Below, in pieces: positions 15,725 through 24,549 of a stretch of 64,000 bases of DNA. The DNA lies in assembly GCF_034259205.1 (NCBI RefSeq), contig NZ_CP139487.1, positions 3,286,001-3,350,000 of the forward strand. Direction: 5' to 3'. The stretch is from Peredibacter starrii. GTDB taxonomy: Bacteria > Bdellovibrionota > Bacteriovoracia > Bacteriovoracales > Bacteriovoracaceae. Within the stretch, counting starts at the first letter, position 1. Each line of letters begins with the position of its first letter. Under the pieces are notes generated by a model, which was given only the letters and a program-made list of their open reading frames with translations, did no database searches and had not been told where the DNA came from. A program made the position numbers and the translations under genes.

Positions 15725-16903
15725 CTAGAAGTCGTTGCTAGAAAAACTATATTTAAATGAGATCTGAGTACGAACATCATTCCCATAATTTCCATCATTG
15801 TCTGTACGAGCACCCCAAAGCATTTCCGCACCCATCATGACGTTTTTCACAGGTTTATGAAGAAAGTTTACAGAGGCATACTCCCCTTTATGAAAAGCAC
15901 TCCCCTCCTGAAAACTTGTATTATCAACTTGTGTACGAGAATAACCAATTGATGAACTGTTCTTTGAGTCCCAGTAGTGATCGTAATAGGCCACAATCCC
16001 AAGAAGCGGAACTGCTTTGGCCTCAAGATCGGCCAGGCGTCTACCTTGTGGTGCTAGATCCACACCACCATCGTTCATGTAGCTCGCAATACCTTGTCCA
16101 TAAACGGCAGAGAGGATCAGTTTATCAGTATCAAGAAATTTAATATTAGTACTGACATTCAGACCCCAACCAAGCTCATGATCCTTTGGATTGTTGTTAG
16201 GAAGTCCGGTTGTTTCATATCCAATTCGACGAAGAATACCACCAGTTTGGAAATGACCCCAATCACGATTCATTCGAAACTGTGCCGTAAGGTCCGGAAG
16301 CTTTTCATCAGATTGAAGATTATCACCAAACTCCGGCGCCACATCTCTGATTTGGCCGGCATCGATATCATCACTCGGTTTCTCCAGGGCCACTGAAAAA
16401 TTATTGTCCCCTTTGAGAGGTGTATATCTGATTTGTGGATTACGCAGGAAAACCATCCCGGCGGGCCCCCAGTAATCAATTGTGTTAGGAAAAACATCAA
16501 TGTCCATGAACAAACTGTGAGTTTGACCGGCGAGCCATTCTTTCCACTCTCCATAAGCATGACGTAGACGAATCGTTGTTTGACCTTCATCTACCCCTAC
16601 CCCGAACATATCAATTTCAAACTTGGTGTAAACGCTTTGATCTTCAACAGGCAGAGTTCCTTGCACACCGAATCTACTTTGACGAGCACCAATGATGGCC
16701 TGGCCATCACTACCAAATTGACCTTCTTCAGTTGGAATTCTCGATGGTCTTAAAGTGTCGTCCCAATTTGGATCAACTCGATCGAAATCCTGAACATAGT
16801 CAGCTTGAACAAAACCATAGACTTCGAGCCGATTAGGTTTCTTATCTTGTGCATAGGCGCCTGTCGTTAACAGCGCCGCAAGTAAGGCATATCGACTTTT
16901 CAT
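15725..16903 (-). CDS. DcaP-like trimeric outer-membrane porin
   Basis: A 392-residue protein with signal peptide (residues 1-18, ending AYA) and an outer-membrane barrel ending in Phe. RLEVYGFVQADYVQDF, IGARQSRFGVQGTLP and GQTHSLFMDIDVFPNTIDYWGP match the DcaP family of Acinetobacter, which takes up dicarboxylates and small anionic compounds. The N-terminal coiled coil of Acinetobacter DcaP is missing. It is the first gene of an operon with an exported glutaminase and an amidohydrolase, so its cargo may be glutamine-like or dicarboxylic amino acids (inference). Confidence 0.85.
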   Translation of the reverse strand: MKSRYALLAALLTTGAYAQDKKPNRLEVYGFVQADYVQDFDRVDPNWDDTLRPSRIPTEEGQFGSDGQAIIGARQSRFGVQGTLPVEDQSVYTKFEIDMFGVGVDEGQTTIRLRHAYGEWKEWLAGQTHSLFMDIDVFPNTIDYWGPAGMVFLRNPQIRYTPLKGDNNFSVALEKPSDDIDAGQIRDVAPEFGDNLQSDEKLPDLTAQFRMNRDWGHFQTGGILRRIGYETTGLPNNNPKDHELGWGLNVSTNIKFLDTDKLILSAVYGQGIASYMNDGGVDLAPQGRRLADLEAKAVPLLGIVAYYDHYWDSKNSSSIGYSRTQVDNTSFQEGSAFHKGEYASVNFLHKPVKNVMMGAEMLWGARTDNDGNYGNDVRTQISFKYSFSSNDF

Positions 16904-17111
16904 AATTACTCCTGATCAATTCAGTTAATATGAGCAACCTGAATTCTTAAAGGTGCAAGCTCAAGGCCCTTTTGTGGCCGTCTACATCAATGATTGGATT
17001 CAAGCTTTTGATGGGGATCAATCCACGACTGAGTTAACAAATTTAATCTCTCTTAAGTCCCAAGATGACCTGTTTTGTTGATATGGTTTTCGGAATTTTT
17101 GAGGGGGCCCT

Positions 17112-18188
17112 ATGTCAAGACTCCTGATTCTTATCTGCACTTTGATCTGCTTTAAAGCAGAAGCACAGATCTTCCAATTGAAAGTCACAGACTACGATGG
17201 TCTTGATTCAATCAATGCCGTGAAGATCTTTATCGATTCCGAAGTAAAGAAGATTGAAGATTCTGTGAATAAAGAATTTCCCAACGACGCTCCCAGAAGA
17301 ATTCTGCAAGGGATGGGAGACTCAAATATAATGGCCGCAAAAGGAATCGGAACTGATTATACCTCTGCCATGCAAGTAAGTATGATCGGTGCCACTCTTG
17401 GAGCTGGTGCGGATTTTGAACAAGAGGAACACACGAAAAGTGAAACCAGCGGATACGCGGCCGCTCCCGGACTCATGCTTGGTTTTAATTTGGGCGCTTT
17501 AGGAATGAATGACATCCTTAACATGGAAAGCGATAAGCTCAATATGTACGTTAATGCCATGAGTACGAAGTACATCCAATCGCTGGATGATGAAAATGAT
17601 CGTACACTCGTTGGTCTTGATATGACTTCTGTTGGGGTTCACTTCAGATATCATCTGGTGGATAAAAGCGATGTCAATCACAGATGGGGGGGACTAAAAC
17701 TCACCTGGGGCTATGAATATAATCATTCAGACTATACTTACGAAACACGACTCGACCGAATGATTAATATCATCGGGGATAATGAACTCCTCCAAGGTCG
17801 TCTAACTGGTACACCTAAGGCCATCGTAAAAGTCAGAACACATTCCTTCCCACTGGCGGTATCAACCGATTACCAAGTTCTGTCCTTCTTAAATATATAT
17901 GGAGGAACAGGTATGGATTTTAATATTGGTTATGCTAAAGGTATTGGAGTCGCCAACGGAGACGTAACTCCGGTTCTGTGTACCGGCGGAAGTTGTGGTC
18001 CTGGTAGAAATCTTAAACTTCAGGCCCAGGCAAATCTAGATACATCATCTTTGGTCACACCAATTACGGTGAGAGCATTTGGTGGATTTCAACTTAGTGC
18101 TTCTCACTTTAGTTTTTATACTCAAGTGGATAAAGAAGTACTCACGGAGCTCGTAAGTGCAACGGTAGGGATCAGGTTATTTTATTGA
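17112..18188 (+). CDS. Probable outer-membrane barrel protein
   Basis: A 358-residue protein with a signal peptide (RLLILICTLICFKAEA). The mature sequence has alternating beta strands with Gly/Tyr-rich turns and ends in GIRLFY, so it is probably an outer-membrane beta barrel. One CTGGSCG loop near residue 298 may hold a disulfide. The start has a GAGGGGG ribosome site. It is divergent from the DcaP operon across a 208-base gap with several TTGAT/ATCAA elements (CATCAA, TTGATG, GGATCAATCC near 16985-17025). The family is unknown. Confidence 0.75.
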   Translation: MSRLLILICTLICFKAEAQIFQLKVTDYDGLDSINAVKIFIDSEVKKIEDSVNKEFPNDAPRRILQGMGDSNIMAAKGIGTDYTSAMQVSMIGATLGAGADFEQEEHTKSETSGYAAAPGLMLGFNLGALGMNDILNMESDKLNMYVNAMSTKYIQSLDDENDRTLVGLDMTSVGVHFRYHLVDKSDVNHRWGGLKLTWGYEYNHSDYTYETRLDRMINIIGDNELLQGRLTGTPKAIVKVRTHSFPLAVSTDYQVLSFLNIYGGTGMDFNIGYAKGIGVANGDVTPVLCTGGSCGPGRNLKLQAQANLDTSSLVTPITVRAFGGFQLSASHFSFYTQVDKEVLTELVSATVGIRLFY

Positions 18189-18221
18189 CGCTGTCCCGCC
18201 CCTCTCTAATAATAAAAGAAC

Positions 18222-19403
18222 ATGAAAACAAATAATGTTCTTCGCGACTTCTCATTCTCCAGCATCACGGCCGGTTTTGTTTCTGATCTTGTAGGATATG
18301 CCAGCTCCGCCGTTCTCATTTTCCAGGCCGCAACCTCCCTTGGTCTCCCCCCAAATGAAGCAAGCTCATGGCTCGCTGTTCTTTGTGTGGCAATGGGAGT
18401 ACTGAACATTGTTTTATCTCTTCGTTATAAAATACCCATCATGTTTGCCTGGTCGACTCCGGGTGCCGCACTTCTCATTGCCAGTCTTCCTGGTGTGCCG
18501 GTATCTGATGCCGTAGGCGCTTTTCTTTTTTCTGCTGTTCTCATTACCTTAAGTGGAATCACGGGTTACTTCGAAAAAATTATGGATAAAATTCCGATGT
18601 CAATTGCGTCGGCCATGCTTTCAGGAGTGCTATTGAAGTTTGGGCTTGAGGTCTTTAATTCCATGAAGACTCAGTTCGCTCTCGTGTTCACCATCTTCAT
18701 GATCTATCTCCTCTTCAGAAGAATTTCGCCTCGCTATTCAGTGGTTGCTGCCTTCTTCACTGGTTTGATTTTGGCAGGAGCATTGGGACTTTTAAATTTT
18801 AGCGAAATGAATCCGGAACTCGCGATTCCTGTCTTTACAACTCCTACTTGGGACATCAAGACGATTATTAGCGTAGGTCTTCCATTGTTTATTGTGACGA
18901 TGACTTCCCAAAACATGACAGGCCTTGCGGTATTGAAGGCCTTTCATTATAAACCGGAAGTATCAAAACTCATCACCTGGTCTGGTATCACTAATATCAT
19001 CATTGCTCCCTTTGGTGGATTTGCTATTAACCTCTCTGCCATCACGGCCGCCATTTGCATGGGCCCAGAGTCCCATGAGGATTCGACGAAACGTTATACG
19101 GCGGCGATTTCTTCTGGAATCATTTACATCATCATGGGAATTTTTGCTGGATCAGTTGGTGCGCTCTTTGCCGCATTTCCAAAAGAGCTCGTTCTGTCAG
19201 TGGCAGGATTGGCATTACTCGGGGCCATTTCACAAGGACTCATGGCAGCGGTTCAAAATGATCATGAAAGAGAACCCGCGATGATGACTTTTTTTGTGAC
19301 GGCATCAGGCGTGACACTTGCAGGAATTGGTTCTGCATTCTGGGGAATCACGGCCGGGATTCTTACACTCCTTATTTTAAGATTTAGGCACTCAAAACAA
19401 TAA
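18222..19403 (+). CDS. benE: Benzoate/H+ symporter family transporter (BenE)
   Basis: A 393-residue inner-membrane protein with about 12 hydrophobic segments. FMFAWSTPGAALL-like text (PIMFAWSTPGAALLIASLPG) and FGGFAINLSAITAAICMGPE are hallmarks of the BenE family, proton symporters for benzoate and related aromatic acids. The length is normal. No aromatic-degradation genes are nearby, so the substrate is not proven. The ribosome site is weak. The last 20 bases overlap the end of the convergent PilZ-like gene. Confidence 0.9.
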   Translation: MKTNNVLRDFSFSSITAGFVSDLVGYASSAVLIFQAATSLGLPPNEASSWLAVLCVAMGVLNIVLSLRYKIPIMFAWSTPGAALLIASLPGVPVSDAVGAFLFSAVLITLSGITGYFEKIMDKIPMSIASAMLSGVLLKFGLEVFNSMKTQFALVFTIFMIYLLFRRISPRYSVVAAFFTGLILAGALGLLNFSEMNPELAIPVFTTPTWDIKTIISVGLPLFIVTMTSQNMTGLAVLKAFHYKPEVSKLITWSGITNIIIAPFGGFAINLSAITAAICMGPESHEDSTKRYTAAISSGIIYIIMGIFAGSVGALFAAFPKELVLSVAGLALLGAISQGLMAAVQNDHEREPAMMTFFVTASGVTLAGIGSAFWGITAGILTLLILRFRHSKQ

Positions 19404-20085
19404 TACATTTACGCTTGAGGTACTCGAAAGTTTCCTGCGCCAGTGGCATCTGAAGTGAGAGACCAACTCTCACATCTCCACGCTTCAAGTAGTATCCTTT
19501 AGGAGCGATATAACAGACCGAACCCAGGATATCGTGCCTCAGCGGTTTATGATCAATGGACTTTAACCAGAAACTATCATTCTTTTTAAAGTAGTCTTTA
19601 TTTTGTCCCGAAATCAAAATACCGAAACCTCTTTCAGAGACATCAATGATACGAATTTCCATTTCATATGTTGTTTCACGTAGAGTGCGTTCCACTCTTT
19701 TTAGTGAAAGCGAAATGTCTGAATTAAACGGAAGAACATAGCGTTCTCCTTTTCTTTCCTCCAGCGCACGGGCCTCTTCAGGATAGTGACAGGTGATTTT
19801 ATCACCGTTGACCTTAAACTCTCCCGGGAAAAGTCGAAAGATAAGATTCCGATAGGAAAGGCGAATATAAATCGGTTTATTAGGATCGATCTCTACAACT
19901 GTAGGAGTTCGAAGAACTAAGAAATCAGATTTAATGTCGACTAAGATTTGAATGATCTGTGATACATGTCGATTGGGTTCACCAGCGCGATTCTGCCAGA
20001 TGTCTCCGCCAAAGAGTGCAGCTTTCTCAATCACCGTAATGATTTGAACACGATTCTCTAAGGCCTTAAGCTTCGACATATCCAT
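19384..20085 (-). CDS. PilZ-domain protein
   Basis: A 233-residue cytoplasmic protein. An N-terminal half with no clear match (about 1-110) is followed by a PilZ-like domain: the basic KGERYVLPF near residue 119 stands where RxxxR is expected, and IIDVSERGFGIL (near 155) matches the D/N-x-S-x-x-G motif. PilZ domains bind cyclic di-GMP and control motility or exopolysaccharide; the two-part layout resembles YcgR-type flagellar brakes. The RxxxR motif is not fully kept, so binding is uncertain. AGGAAG precedes the ATG. It overlaps benE by 20 bases at the 3' end. Confidence 0.75.
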   Translation of the reverse strand: MDMSKLKALENRVQIITVIEKAALFGGDIWQNRAGEPNRHVSQIIQILVDIKSDFLVLRTPTVVEIDPNKPIYIRLSYRNLIFRLFPGEFKVNGDKITCHYPEEARALEERKGERYVLPFNSDISLSLKRVERTLRETTYEMEIRIIDVSERGFGILISGQNKDYFKKNDSFWLKSIDHKPLRHDILGSVCYIAPKGYYLKRGDVRVGLSLQMPLAQETFEYLKRKCIIVLSA

Positions 20086-20246
20086 AAAACACTTCCTGTT
20101 GAATTACTGGATATAAAATTGGTTGGTAAGATCTATCGACACTCTTCCTTAGAAAATTAAACCGGACACAAGTTATTGATATTTCTGCGATCTTTACGAT
20201 GATTTTAGTTTTAAAAGGCCAAGGGATGGGATATACACACCCGCCT

Positions 20247-20747
20247 ATGAAAACACTAATTTTAATCCTAATTATGACCATGTCTTCTCTTGCCCATTCA
20301 GCTCAATACACACTTCGCGAAGGTAAACTTCACAAAGGTGGCGTTGCCTCTGTAGAGGTCCTTCCTCACAGTGGCCTTTTCATTGTGAAGATGGATTATG
20401 AAGTTTATAAACGCGCTTGGGTTCCTGCTCCACCAGAAGCTCTTAAAGGCGACACGGTTTTGGAATTACCGACTCAATTTAAAGATGAGCGTGGCTACCT
20501 GGAGCTCGAAACTCTTGGGTCAATGAGCATTCCGGATGCTGAGTTAAAATTCATTCGTCGTACAAATCTAGGTAAATATCACGATGCATATGAAGCATTA
20601 GTATTACCGAAAAATGGAAAAACAAGAATTGAAGTCATCTATCATCCGGACGTGCCTGGTGCAGGTTGGGCGCAAGTTCGCATCACTTTCATCAGCAATG
20701 TTCCGCTCCTCAATGGCTACCAGGCCATCGCAGATTTAAAAAACTAA
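20247..20747 (+). CDS. Secreted protein of unknown function
   Basis: About 166 residues from the methionine at 20247, which opens a signal peptide (TLILILIMTMSSLAHSAQ). The frame is open to 20199, but the extra residues are not signal-like. The mature part is about 147 residues, beta-rich, with no cysteine and no recognised domain. Its stop shares four bases with the aldo/keto reductase stop on the other strand. It is divergent from the PilZ gene. Confidence 0.72.
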   Translation: MKTLILILIMTMSSLAHSAQYTLREGKLHKGGVASVEVLPHSGLFIVKMDYEVYKRAWVPAPPEALKGDTVLELPTQFKDERGYLELETLGSMSIPDAELKFIRRTNLGKYHDAYEALVLPKNGKTRIEVIYHPDVPGAGWAQVRITFISNVPLLNGYQAIADLKN

Positions 20748-21829
20748 TAAGGTCTTTGACCATCGGCCGGGGCCAGAGGATTCGACGGCCCCGTTTCTCC
20801 ATTAATCGTCGTATTAGAATTTCTGAATGCCGGTGAACGCTTCAGAAAATCCGCAGGGAAATTAAGAGACGGCTTACTGATCTCATCCAAGGCCTTCAAA
20901 TGTTCCGCAGATAACTTCACATCAAGTGCCGATAAATTATCTTCCAATTGCTCAATGGTTCTCGCCCCAATGATTGGTGAAGTTACTCCCGGTTGGGAGC
21001 AGACCCATTTGAGTGCAACTTTTGCAGGAGTAGATTTAACTTCTTTTGCGATTTGTATGACTTTTTCAACCACATCATAGGCATGATCATCTAAAGATGA
21101 TGTGACCCACTCACCTCGACCGGCCTCAACATGATCTTTATTCTCTCTTCTATATTTTCCGGAGAGAACTCCAGACTTCAGCGGACTCCAGGGCGTCACT
21201 CCCATGCCGAGTTCTTGCGCCATCGGAATTAATTCACCTTCAACCGTTCTTTGAAGAAGTGAGTATTCAACTTGAATGGCACTGACTGGAACCCAACCTT
21301 GAAACAGGGACTTCACATGGGCCTCAGCGACTTTCCAGGCAGGAGTATCTGAGAAACCAATGTAGCGAACCTTACCGGAAGACACGAGATCATCCAGAGC
21401 TCTCATCGTTTCATCTATGGGAGTTTGATAGTCCCAGCAATGCATCCAATAAAGATCAATATAGTCAGTCTGAAGCCTGCGAAGAGATTCTTCACAAGCA
21501 TGAATAATACTTTTTCTTCCTGCCCCACCTGCGTTTGGATCTCCAGGTTTCAAGGTCCCAAAAAACTTCGTGGCAATCACCATCTTCTGTCTTTCAAAAG
21601 GATCTTTTCGGAAAAAATCTCCAATGATTTTTTCTGAATGGCCATAAGTATAAACGTTGGCGGTATCAATGAAGTTCCCGCCTAAATCTATATAACGAGC
21701 AAGAATTTTTTCGCATTCAGGAACCGATGCTCCCCATCCCCAATCCTCACCAAAGGTCATGGTGCCGAGACATAAAGGGCTCACTTTCAGACCTGATTTT
21801 CCGAGTGTCACATAATGATTAAGAGGCAT
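20744..21829 (-). CDS. Aldo/keto reductase
   Basis: A 361-residue cytoplasmic NADPH-dependent reductase of the aldo/keto reductase superfamily. The catalytic tetrad is visible: D55 and Y60 (IDTANVYTYG), K88 (VIATKFF) and H130 (DLYWMHCWD). VTSPIIGARTIEQL near residue 275 is the cofactor-binding segment. Substrates are generally aldehydes or ketones; this branch resembles the YajO/general-stress type. AAAAGGAG precedes the ATG. An ACCTCT/AGAGGT dyad lies 30 bases upstream. Confidence 0.93.
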   Translation of the reverse strand: MPLNHYVTLGKSGLKVSPLCLGTMTFGEDWGWGASVPECEKILARYIDLGGNFIDTANVYTYGHSEKIIGDFFRKDPFERQKMVIATKFFGTLKPGDPNAGGAGRKSIIHACEESLRRLQTDYIDLYWMHCWDYQTPIDETMRALDDLVSSGKVRYIGFSDTPAWKVAEAHVKSLFQGWVPVSAIQVEYSLLQRTVEGELIPMAQELGMGVTPWSPLKSGVLSGKYRRENKDHVEAGRGEWVTSSLDDHAYDVVEKVIQIAKEVKSTPAKVALKWVCSQPGVTSPIIGARTIEQLEDNLSALDVKLSAEHLKALDEISKPSLNFPADFLKRSPAFRNSNTTINGETGPSNPLAPADGQRPY

Positions 21830-21858
21830 AACTGCTCCTTTTTCTCACTATGATAAGG

Positions 21859-21877
21859 ACCTCTTTCAGGGAGAGGT
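21859..21877. promoter_or_regulatory. Inverted repeat between urea transporter and reductase
   Basis: The arms ACCTCT / AGAGGT have a 7-base loop. It could be a terminator for the urea transporter (no T run) or an operator for the reductase. Confidence 0.3.
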
Positions 21878-21904
21878 AGTCGCACACGCTTTGTCTATAC
21901 TGCT

Positions 21905-22780
21905 TTAGTTAGTTATGAATTTAGTATGATCGCGAAGGACAACTTCAAGTTTAATCATAAGCCAGGTTGAAATCAAAAATGGGGCCGTTAAAGGAACTGC
22001 TCCTACCTTGATGAAGAGAACATGTAAAAGAACACTTGAAACAATTCCTACTAAAGCAAATATGGCAGATTTAAAGGTCGGTTTCATAAACGTGCAACCA
22101 AGTGCAACCGAAGTTAAAACCGCACTAAACCCATATAGGCCAGCACTTACGCCATCCATATCTAATTCTAGAACGAGGGCCAGACCTGTCGCCACCACAC
22201 TTCCGAACAAGGTGAAAATAACCGGCCAGAAGGAAGAGACAAGAAGTCCCAAAAGAATTACCAGTCCTGCAATAGCACTCTCCACGAGATAAATTTCTGA
22301 AATACTTTTCAAAACAATTTTTGCAAAGGAGATGTCATGCAGACCAAGATAGATCGACGTCACTGTTGTCTTCATGGGAAGAGTAATTTTTGCCATCCAG
22401 CTAACGAGAACAAAAGGAAAGGTCATTACCGGCAGACCCATATTTTTATATTCCGGGGCCAAGTAACACATTAGGATAGTAGAAAAGGCAGAAGCGAGAA
22501 CAAAACCTACGAACATAAAAGGAGATGGAATCAAAAGCGCGAAAAAGGCCGCACCAATTAAGCATCCGTTATAGCCATAAAGACCACGGATGATATCAGT
22601 TTTTTCGTATCGTAAAAAAATTGCGGTCCAGGTTGAGATCACTGTTCCCAAAAAAGCACCAAGTGCCACCCATGGAGAACCGATCGCCAATCCAATGAGA
22701 ATGAAAAATCCCGTAAGGGAATTATTTTGAAGCATGACCTGACTAAGGCCACGAAAGACTCTATCTAGAAATTTTGACAT
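21905..22780 (-). CDS. Urea transporter family protein
   Basis: A 291-residue inner-membrane protein of the UT family (PF03253), which forms a trimeric passive channel for urea. Seen: QNNSLTGFFILIGL, GLYGYNGCLIGAAF and the second-half copy GLYGFSAVLTSVALG, showing the usual internal duplication. The size fits bacterial members. No urease is present in the window. It is preceded by a DUF2917 gene 9 bases away; the pair is divergent from an Lrp-type regulator that may control it. Confidence 0.88.
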   Translation of the reverse strand: MSKFLDRVFRGLSQVMLQNNSLTGFFILIGLAIGSPWVALGAFLGTVISTWTAIFLRYEKTDIIRGLYGYNGCLIGAAFFALLIPSPFMFVGFVLASAFSTILMCYLAPEYKNMGLPVMTFPFVLVSWMAKITLPMKTTVTSIYLGLHDISFAKIVLKSISEIYLVESAIAGLVILLGLLVSSFWPVIFTLFGSVVATGLALVLELDMDGVSAGLYGFSAVLTSVALGCTFMKPTFKSAIFALVGIVSSVLLHVLFIKVGAVPLTAPFLISTWLMIKLEVVLRDHTKFITN

Positions 22781-22789
22781 CCATCCAAT

Positions 22790-23038
22790 CTAGCATTCCA
22801 CTCGTCGTACTTCAATTTCGAGCTTTGATGAAAGCCCTTGAAGAAGAATGGCCGGCTGATTTTCAGGGAACTCCAGAACGCACCCTTCATAAACGATATA
22901 GTCGTTTGGATCGTCCTTGGCCGTGATCCAGCCAGATCCACCCAGACACTGAAGTATCAGTTTCCCGGTACCTTCGGTACTTAAGGTCTTAAATTCATTA
23001 TATTCAAGAGAAATACTTGATGGCTTAATCGTATTCAT
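22790..23038 (-). CDS. DUF2917-like small protein
   Basis: An 82-residue cytoplasmic protein. GSGWITAKDDPNDYIVYEGCVLEFPENQPAILLQG split across strands matches the small beta-sandwich DUF2917 family (S-G-x-W-x-T ... D-D-x-x-L-x-x-G), whose function is unknown. It is the first gene before the urea transporter and starts beside an AT-rich dyad opposite the Lrp gene. Confidence 0.7.
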   Translation of the reverse strand: MNTIKPSSISLEYNEFKTLSTEGTGKLILQCLGGSGWITAKDDPNDYIVYEGCVLEFPENQPAILLQGLSSKLEIEVRRVEC

Positions 23039-23042
23039 GTCG

Positions 23043-23068
23043 TTAATATAATCGCTTAATGATATTAA
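23043..23068. promoter_or_regulatory. AT-rich inverted repeat in the Lrp divergent region
   Basis: TTAATAT and ATATTAA arms are separated by 12 bases, between the divergent DUF2917 and Lrp-type starts. AT-rich symmetric sites suit Lrp/AsnC proteins. It starts 5 bases from the DUF2917 ATG. Confidence 0.4.
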
Positions 23069-23102
23069 TCAACAACCGATTCTACGCAGGGAGAAAAAAC
23101 GA

Positions 23103-23570
23103 ATGGAATTAAATGGAAATGGTCTTCGGGGCCCCCTCGACGAGATGGATCTTAAGATTCTTAAGTTACTTTCTGAGGACGCCAAAATGTCCTTTGGAGA
23201 TATTGGCGAAAGAGTCCATTTAACGGCACCAGCGGTTCATGCCAGAGTCAAGAAAATGGAGAAGGCCGGAATCATCAAGAATTACACTGTTAATATCGAT
23301 TTCGAGAAAGTGGGCCTGCCTGTTACTGCTTTCGTAAGAATCCAAACTGGAAAAATTAAATGTAGTGATGCGGGAAAGCTGGTAGATAAATTTTCAGAGA
23401 TCGTTGAATGTCATGCAGTGGCGGGTGAAGATGATCTCATTCTCAAAACAAGAACGGCCACTCCCCTTGAACTTCAAAACTTACTAGATAAAATGCGAAC
23501 GGAAGGCATTTCAGAAAAATCAAATTCAATTTTTGTTCTTCAATCACACTTTGAGAGATCACGTCTATGA
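23103..23570 (+). CDS. Lrp/AsnC family transcriptional regulator
   Basis: A 155-residue DNA-binding protein: an N-terminal winged helix (LDEMDLKILKLLSEDAKMSF, then VHARVKKMEKAGII) and a C-terminal RAM domain (about 75-150) that normally binds an amino acid and drives assembly. GGGAG precedes the ATG. It is divergent from DUF2917/urea transporter and overlaps the parvulin gene by 4 bases (ATGA). It may regulate the divergent pair and itself through the AT-rich dyad upstream. Confidence 0.93.
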   Translation: MELNGNGLRGPLDEMDLKILKLLSEDAKMSFGDIGERVHLTAPAVHARVKKMEKAGIIKNYTVNIDFEKVGLPVTAFVRIQTGKIKCSDAGKLVDKFSEIVECHAVAGEDDLILKTRTATPLELQNLLDKMRTEGISEKSNSIFVLQSHFERSRL

Positions 23571-23833
23571 TGCTGAGTGCTCGCCATATTTTAGTTCGTC
23601 ATGAATATGAAGCGAAAGATCTTCTTAAAAAACTTAAAGAAGGAAAAAGCTTTGAAGAACTCGCCAAAGATTTCTCATTATGTCCTTCAGGAACTCGCGG
23701 TGGTGATTTGGGAGAATTTCCAAAAGGCCGAATGGTTCCTGCTTTCGAGAAGGCCCTTGTTCAATTAAAATCGGGTGAGATATCGGGTATCGTCAAAACT
23801 CAATTTGGTTATCATCTTATTCAGCGGAAATAA
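23567..23833 (+). CDS. Small parvulin-type peptidyl-prolyl isomerase
   Basis: An 88-residue, single-domain cytoplasmic parvulin (PpiC type). Seen: SARHILVRHEYEA, FEELAKDFSLCPSG, GGDLGEFPKGRMV, FEKALVQLKSGE and TQFGYHLIQ, covering the whole fold and its active-site His residues. It catalyses cis/trans isomerisation of Xaa-Pro bonds. It has no signal peptide. Its ATG overlaps the Lrp stop, so it is translationally coupled. The last 17 bases overlap the convergent YkgJ-like gene. Confidence 0.95.
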   Translation: MMLSARHILVRHEYEAKDLLKKLKEGKSFEELAKDFSLCPSGTRGGDLGEFPKGRMVPAFEKALVQLKSGEISGIVKTQFGYHLIQRK

Positions 23834-24428
23834 CCTTCGATAACATATAAGGCAGAGTTCCACTGTCTTCTGCATCCATGAAAGACGCGTAAATCACTAG
23901 ATCAGATTTTGGTGTTTTTATGAGCCGGGTTGGTTTGATTTCACTGCTGGTATCACACTGATCAATTTCTCCAATGACAGCATTCGTTCGACAAACTGAG
24001 GGCCGATTTTTATAAATTCGACAGGCCCCATTTTCATCCAGGAAGACACAAGCTCGCTTTGAATAAGGAATTTTATAAAATTCATCCGAATCATTTTTGG
24101 CAATTGCTTGAAGTTCAAGCAGGTCCAAATCAATACCGATCCCTTCTCGAACTAATAGTGCCATCAGAGCCGCTTCATCTTGAGTCACGCTCACTTGTGT
24201 ATGACAACAAGCCGAACATCCCATCTTGCAGGGACTCAGTTGCTCTACCAATGGATTAGAAAAGACGTCCCGATTAAGTTCTTCGATTAAATTGTGAATG
24301 AATTTGGCGCGAGTTATTGGGCTTGATAACTGTTGTAGTTCATTAATTATATTTTGAACCATACTGAGAAATTCAGATTTACTCTTCAGTTCTTCAAAAG
24401 TTCTTTTGGCGATAGCGGGGACATTCAT
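23817..24428 (-). CDS. YkgJ-family cysteine cluster protein
   Basis: A 203-residue protein with CKMGCSACCHTQVSVTQDE (near residue 70-88) and CVFLDENGACRIYKNRPSVCR (near 125-145). These match the YkgJ/CxxCxxCC family (PF03692), predicted to bind zinc or an iron-sulfur cluster; the role is unknown. It has a longer helical N-terminus than the domain alone. Two further cysteines follow. The 3' end overlaps the parvulin gene by 17 bases. Confidence 0.88.
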   Translation of the reverse strand: MNVPAIAKRTFEELKSKSEFLSMVQNIINELQQLSSPITRAKFIHNLIEELNRDVFSNPLVEQLSPCKMGCSACCHTQVSVTQDEAALMALLVREGIGIDLDLLELQAIAKNDSDEFYKIPYSKRACVFLDENGACRIYKNRPSVCRTNAVIGEIDQCDTSSEIKPTRLIKTPKSDLVIYASFMDAEDSGTLPYMLSKVISAE

Positions 24429-24549
24429 GGGGTCTCGCTTGTTCGTCTACATAGTACTTACTTAATTAAAGTCTAGGGTAATTGAAAAAATATGCAACTT
24501 AATGCGAGACCATTAACTATTCATTAAAGCTTTCTTAAGCATTGGTCCT

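Noticed and set aside
21859-21877. Shared motif GACCTCTTT here and at 46654-46662
   Set aside because: A nine-base match in two places in 64 kb can occur by chance, and the second halves of the two dyads differ.
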